A stretch of 64,000 bases of DNA from Physcomitrium patens. Its lineage: Eukaryota > Streptophyta > Bryopsida > Funariales > Funariaceae. Where the stretch lies: contig NC_037275.1 in NCBI RefSeq assembly GCF_000002425.4, positions 8,888,450 through 8,952,449 of the forward strand, given 5' to 3'. Of the stretch, positions 58,683-64,000 are shown piece by piece. Numbering within the stretch: position 1 is the stretch's first letter; every line of letters starts with the position of its first letter. Under the pieces are notes generated by a model, which saw nothing but the letters and a program-made list of their open reading frames with translations, was not told the DNA's origin and did no database searches. Made by a program: the position numbers and the translations under genes.

Positions 58683-60754
58683 ATATCCGTGCTTATGGAT
58701 AAGATATTTCACTTTATTTCGATGCAACCTTGAATCTAAGACTTCTTCCACTTTAAACTCTTCATTATTGTCCACTTCTGTAGAAGAAGGTGAAGCTTGT
58801 CTTCTTCTTGATATGTCGACTGTCTTGTATGGTTCAAGAAGAGATACGTGGAATACTGGATAGATTTTTATTGACTTCGGTAGGTGTAAACAATATACAA
58901 TTGGATTGATTTGTATAAAAATAGAAAATGGTCCAAGCCTTTGATAGTTCAACTTGTCACAAGGTCGAGTGGTCTTGATATTACGATGAAGTAACCATAT
59001 CTTATCACCTATGGGGAATGGTAGTTGTTCCTTTCGATAGACATCCGCATTGACCTTTTGTTGTTCTTGAGTTTCTTTTAACTATGCATTCATCGTTGCA
59101 TGTATCTCTGACAAATGAATTGCCAAATCTTTCTCACTAAGATTATTAACTTTTGAAAAGTCAAAAGTATCAAGTCGTGCATGATAACCATATTTAGCAA
59201 AGAAATGTGTTTGTTTTGTAGAAGAATGTATCGTGTTATTATAAGCAAACTTTGCCAATGGCAAAAGAGTTGTCCAATCATCTTATTGGTAGTTAATGAT
59301 ACATCTTAAATATTGCTCCAAAACTTGATTAACACACTCTGTTTGTCCATCAATTTGAGGATGGAATGCTGAAGATAGTTTTATATCCACTTTTAGAATC
59401 TTGAAAAGAGTTTGCCAAAATCTTGATACAAATTGAGTTCCTCTATCTGATATAATATCCTTGGATAATCCATGATAGCGATAGATATTATCAAGAAAAA
59501 GCTTTGTTGTTTCTTCACTTGTGATAGATTTTGTACATGGTACAAAATGTGCCATCTTGGTAAAATAATCTACTATTACAAATATAGAATTATAAGAACC
59601 TGAGATTGAAAGATCCGTGATGAAGTCCATAGAAACAGAAGACCATGGTTGTTCTAGAATGGGTAATGGCTAAAGAAGTCCAAAAGGTAAATTACGAGGA
59701 GTTTTTGATCTCAAGTCAACATCACAAGATTGTACAAAATCTTTGATTGCTTTCCATATTTGGGGCCACCAAAAGTCCCTAGATATTAGTTCCAAAGTTT
59801 TATTGTACCCAAAATGTTCTGGTGTTGGAAAGTCATAATGAGCTTGAAGAATATGTAATAGAGCTTCACCTTCTAGAACATATAGGTGTCCTTCAAAATA
59901 TAGTAGATTGTTCTTGAATTCAAACTTGGAAGTATCATGAGACTTTGAAGGATTTTTCTTAATATCACGAATAAGAGGATCAGAAGACATACTTGATTGA
60001 ACTTGCTTAATGAAAGTTGAATCAACAGTTAGTGTTGATTTCATTGCTCGAAGATAAAGATGCTTTGGCTTCAAGAGAATTATTCGTTGTTGATCAAAAG
60101 CAGCATCTTCTTATTTTGATACAAGATAAGATCGTCTAGAGAGTGCATCTGACAAACCTTGTTGTTTTCATGGTCGATAAGAGATCTTGAATTCGAATCT
60201 TGACAAAGACATACTCGAATGAGCTTGGCGACGATTCAAAACACGTATTGACATAAAATATTCAAGATTTTTGTGATCCGTATATACTATGACTAGGCTA
60301 GAAGCACCTTCTAGATAATAGTATCATTTTTAAAATGAATCTATGATTGCAAGAAGTTCTTTATCGTGGATCTCGTAGTTGATCTCGACTGCTAAAAATT
60401 TTTTGGAATGAAAAGCTATTAGATGAAGTTTATCATCTATTCCCATTTGTAACAATACGATATTCAAAGCAAAGTCTGATGCATCTATTTCCATAAAAAA
60501 TGGCTTAAAAAAATTAACGCGATAGAAGATTGGTGCAAAAACAAAGGTTGTCTTCAAAGCTTCAAATGCTACTTTTACTTTTTGATTCCATTGAAGTTTG
60601 TCTTTACAAGTCAAACATATAAGTGGAGCTGTAACTTGGGAGAAGTCTATGATGAAGATCTGATAGTGGTTGGAAAATTTCAAAAAGCATTGGACATCTG
60701 TTACCATTTTTTGCGATCTTCCAATCCATAATAGTTTGAACTTTCTTAGGATCC
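58683..60754 (-). pseudogene. pol: pol of element H, right segment (chromodomain to RT), minus strand
   Basis: On the minus strand the order from right to left is RT/RNase H (60800-60330), integrase zinc region (60074-59670), integrase core (59630-59283, MDFITDLS and SDRGTQFVSRFW), integrase C terminus (59264-59082) and chromodomain start (58952-58683). Multiple stops and frameshifts show that it is dead. It resumes exactly where the left segment stopped at 48262. It is cut at 60754 by element K, inside the RT-connection region equivalent to A residues near 450. Confidence 0.85.
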
Positions 60755-61151
60755 TGTCACGGACACAGAATACAGACTTGATATCTACCAAGAAGTTCAA
60801 GAAGAACTGACAAGAACTGGATTAATCGGATGAATACAAGAACAACACCAAAGAGGTGAGCTAGAGCTCCAAGAGATGTGTTGTCGAGACTGAAGAACTC
60901 TTCAGCCTTGATCTCAATATATACTCCTATTTAAGAAGCTTCTCAAGCAACTTCTACCAACTAGGAAGCTTCTAGAAGGTTCCAGAGACCTTCTTCTAGA
61001 AGGTTCTAGAAACTTATCTCTAGAAGGTTCTAAGGACTATGTCCCTAACATCTTCTACCAACTAAGAAGCTTCTAGAAGGTTCCAGAGACTTGCTTCTAG
61101 AAGATTCTAGAAGCTTGTCTCTAGAAGGTTCTAAGGACTATGTTCCTAACA
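60755..61151 (-). repeat. 3' LTR of element K with 101-bp internal tandem duplication
   Basis: 397 bp, TGTCACGG...CCTAACA on the plus strand. Two about 101-bp units (60951-61051 and 61052-61151) form the U3. On the minus strand the TATA-like GTATATATTGAG (about 60913-60925) and CTTAAATAGG (about 60926-60935) follow the repeats. Confidence 0.9.
60965..61131 (-). promoter_or_regulatory. Cluster of perfect heat-shock elements in the LTR U3 of element K
   Basis: Four tetrameric elements of alternating GAA and TTC with exact 2-bp spacing lie at 60965-60982, 60994-61011, 61066-61083 and 61095-61112. Two dimers lie at 61023-61030 and 61124-61131, with another at 60935-60942. The consensus nGAAnnTTCnnGAAn is bound by trimeric heat-shock factors. 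The array ends about 40 bp upstream of the TATA box. Confidence 0.8.
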
Positions 61152-61201
61152 TCACCCCCTCCTTTAGCTTCGAGGTCTCTGAGAAGCAATGTTGTTGTCA
61201 A

Positions 61202-61555
61202 TCAATAAAAACGCAAGAAAATGAAGATCTGTCGCATAACGTCTGCTATGAACTCCAACTGTTGTTCACGAGGTAAGTGGTTCATCGGCCCTTGAAGCCA
61301 ACGGTAGTGGCCCACTCTTTCAACTTCTGACCAAGCATGAACTTCCGTGTCTTCATTGTGAAATTGTCCTGCAAATATGCCTTCTGGTTCACCATCGTAA
61401 GCAGGCTCGAACTCAAATACAATCACCAGTGATCCGTTACTTGGTATCCTCCGTCGTCGTCATAGTACAGGTGGTTCTTCATCTCGGGGTTGCCTTCGTG
61501 AACTAGTTGGTTGAGATAATCTGACTAGCATAGTATCTATCTTTTGGCTATCCAT
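61202..61555 (-). pseudogene. Extra ORF (ORF3) homologue of element K, one in-frame stop
   Basis: About 117 codons from ATG 61555 to the stop at 61202, with one TGA at 61460-61462 inside a CGA-like arginine run (a likely CGA to TGA change). It shares with A the start M-[ED]-S-Q, LSQP-[ST]-SRR...RDE, the LVI-E core, and GHYRWL-x-GP-x-NHL-x-REQ near the end. It is shorter in the middle and lies between the chromodomain and the 3' LTR, as in A. Confidence 0.75.
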
Positions 61556-61686
61556 ATCAGAAGACCAAACTATGGCTACTGAAAAAATTCTATTTTATCT
61601 TGGAGAAAATAACTACATCAACTACAAATTTTGGTGGTGCTCTCTCCCTTTCTTATATTCTTGGGTGGGCAAGCTTTAGAAAGAAG

Positions 61687-64000
61687 CTATTGTCGAACCG
61701 GCTTAGGTTTATGAGGATGTTGTTGATGAAACTTCTGTATCTTTTGTGGCGCATTGGTGAGATTTTCAGCTGGCTCCCACGTTCTCTCATTAATGTCGTA
61801 GCCGCACCAATGAACAAGATACTCCAACTTGCCCCACCTTCGTCGAGAATCCAGTACCTTTTCAACCTCATATTCCTCGTGGTTCTCGATCTCAATACTA
61901 GGTGGCAGACATTGCACTCTTCCAGAAAAAGATGACTCTTGATAAGGCTCCAACAAAAAAACATGAAAGACTAAATGTACCTTCATAAAAGCCGGTAATT
62001 CGAGACGGTACGCCACTAGATTGATTTGCTTTTGGATGATAAATGGTCCCAATCTTCGATAGTTCAACTTATCACATGGTCGCTTGGTCTTGATATTCCA
62101 TCGAAGAAGCCATGCTTTATCTCCAATTTTGAAAATAGGTGCTTGATTCCGAAATCTATGTGCAGACACCTTGTAGGATTCTTGAGCGGATTATAATTGA
62201 AGCTTCAATGTATTTTGAAGCTCTAATAATTGTTTCGCAAATCCTTCAGCTGCTGAATTGTTATTTGTTGATGAACTCAATAAATCAAGCTTTGGATGAT
62301 ACCCATAGTTGGAAAAGAATGGTGTGTATTGTTTCGACGCATGGAGGGTGTTGTTATATGCAAACTCGGCTACTGGCAGATATGTGGTCCAATCGTCTTG
62401 CTGATAATTGATGCTGCATCGTAAGTATTGTTCCAAGACTTGGTTCACCCGTTCCGTTTGGCCGTCAGTTTGAGGATGAAAAGCCGAAGAAAGCTTGATA
62501 TCTACCTTCAGTATCTCAAAGAGAGATCTCCAAAACTTTGATATGAACTGGGTTCCTCGATTTGATACGATATCATCTGGTAGTCCATGATATCGATACA
62601 CATTATCGACAAAGAGCCTTGCTGTGACTTCACTGGACGATGTCTTCTTGCAAGGGACAAAGTGTGCCATTTTTGTAAGCCGATCTACCACGACAAAGAT
62701 GCTGTCAAATGAGTTCGATGATGGCAGGTCTGTGATGAAGTCCATGGAAATTGAAGACCATAGTCGACGTGGAATCGGCAATGGCTGTAGGAGTCCATAA
62801 GGGCGATGCCGAGGATTCTTGGATCTTGATTAGATGTCACAGGAGAGAACAAAATCTTTCACATCCTTCCATATTTGGGGCCACCAAAAATCTCGAGAAA
62901 TAAGCTCCAAGGTCTTGTTGAATCCAAAATATCCCGCAGCTGGAAAATCGTGGCGAGATTGAAGAACTCGAAGTCGTGCTGGTCCTTTTGGAATATATAA
63001 CCGCTCTTCAAAGTGTAAAAGATCTTCTTCCACTTTCAACTTGTCGTCATTGGCACACTGCTTAATATCAATGGCTACTGAATCTTCAATGGTTACGGCA
63101 GGTACCTGATTCAGGAAGTCAGCATGAATTGACATAATAGTAGCGCAAAGCTGAAATTGCTCTGGCTTCAACAATGTTGTACATTATTGATCAAACGCTG
63201 CTTCTCCAACCTTTGGTACAAGATACGATCTCCTCAATAAGGCATCAGATAGTCCTTGTTGCTTTCCAGGTCGATAAGTGATAATAAAATCAAACCTAGA
63301 TAGCAACATACTCCATCGAGCTTGACGTCGATTTAGAACTCGAGCCGACATGAAATACTCCAAATTCTTATGATCTGTGTATACGGTCACTGGATGTGCA
63401 GCTCCTTCAAGAAAGTGATGCCATTCTTGGAAAGAATCCACTATAGCAAGAAGTTCCTAATCGTGGATCTCATAATTGATTTCAGCAGCAGAGAACTTTC
63501 GAGAATAGAATGCAACCGGATGGAGCTTCTTATCTTCTCTCATTTGTGAAAGTACAGCTTCCAAAGCAAAATCCGAAGCATCAGTTTCTAAATAGAAGGC
63601 CTTTGTAAAGTCTGGATGTATCAAGATTGGAGCCGTAGTAAATGCGGTCTTCAGGTTTTGAAATGCCTTCTTTGCTAGAGGTCCCCATTCCAGCTTATCC
63701 TTGCATGTCAACCGAGTGAGAGGAGCAGCAACTTGAGAGTAATTCTTGATAAAGATCCAATAGAAGTTGGCAAAACCAAGAAAGCATTGTACATCTCTAA
63801 CCGTCTTTGGAACCTCCGAGGACACGATTGCTTCCACCTTCTTGGGGTCCATCTTCAAGCCTTCCGTAGTCGCAACGAACCCCAAAAACTCCATCTCTAT
63901 TTGGTGAAATAAACACTTTTCCAACTTGGCATATAGTCCTCGCTCGCATAGTTTCTCCAATACCAAACGAACGTATTTTTCATGCACTTCCTCATTTTTG
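61687..64000 (-). pseudogene. pol: pol of element K (RT C-terminal part to chromodomain), four stops, no frameshift
   Basis: One frame is maintained from 63987 to the final stop at 61687-61689. It is broken only by stops at 63457-63459, 63184-63186, 62830-62832 and 62191-62193. Domains in order: RT/connection (FLGFANFYW), RNase H (TDASDFALEAVLSQ and TDHKNLEYF), integrase zinc region, integrase core (MDFITDLP and SNRGTQFISKFW) and chromodomain (about 61840-61720, [19 protein letters not shown]). The catalytic block has SNRGTQF where A has SDRGTQF, so the second integrase Asp is replaced by Asn. The N-terminal part lies beyond 64000. Confidence 0.88.

Larger units (their letters stand above)
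60755..64000 (-). mobile_element. Element K: second chromovirus family, minus strand, 5' part beyond the window
   Basis: A distinct LTR (60755-61151), a polypurine tract (minus strand, at 61152-61165), an ORF3 homologue and a pol with chromodomain. Its pol is collinear with A but clearly diverged. It is inserted into element H; the left target duplicate would be GATCC (60750-60754), with its partner outside the window. It is younger than H, because pol shows four stops and no frameshift. Confidence 0.88.

Noticed and set aside
1..64000. tRNA, rRNA, CRISPR or bacterial-type operon signals
   Set aside because: I found no cloverleaf-type segments, no rRNA words and no spaced repeats; gene structure is eukaryotic throughout.

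Overview
The window looks like nuclear DNA of a land plant, most likely a bryophyte (a moss fits best). It carries intron-rich plant genes with GT-AG introns of roughly 80-750 bp: WRI1-type double AP2, lipid phosphate phosphatase, SAM50, NDUFS6 and DUF616. The genes are CpG-containing and moderate in GC. They are separated by very AT-rich, CpG-poor intergenic DNA and by chromodomain Ty3/gypsy retrotransposons. No species marker is visible, so the clade is an inference.

Layout. 1-867: last exons of NDUFS6 (complex I). 4285-6107: a small RRM protein of unknown function. 6947-9881 (minus): a nine-exon WRI1/ANT-type AP2 factor containing the 9-nt VYL micro-exon, with a TATA box upstream. 10.3-19.8 kb: gene-poor DNA with microsatellites, one gene-less CpG island and a perfect 28-bp inverted repeat. 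19871-22235 (minus): a seven-exon lipid phosphate phosphatase. 24.5-28.6 kb: a heavily C-to-T-decayed chromovirus. 32119-35212: a five-exon SAM50/TOB55 gene. 41013-42737: a single-exon DUF616 (TOD1/MUCI70-like) Golgi-type protein. From 45.9 kb to the end: a nest of retrotransposons.

The nest. A decayed Ty1/copia element (minus) is interrupted by a minus-strand chromovirus H. H is split in its chromodomain by a plus-strand tandem array LTR-A-LTR-B-LTR (48263-58677, 5-bp target duplication ATATC). H is interrupted again, in RT, by a second chromovirus family K (minus, 60755 to beyond the window). A and B share a 1,465-bp block in which I read no difference, inside diverged flanks.

Three retrotransposon traits deserve most attention. 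(1) Element A has no TGG-type tRNA primer site. The bases just inside its 5' LTR (TTGACAAGAGTG) are instead the exact complement of a 12-mer lying where transcription should start about 30 bp after the LTR TATA box, as in Tf1-type self-priming. (2) The LTR of K carries four perfect tetrameric heat-shock elements just upstream of its TATA box. (3) Every copy whose 3' end is visible has an extra sense ORF of about 117-140 codons between the chromodomain and the 3' LTR. It is recognisably conserved between the two families and its function is unknown.
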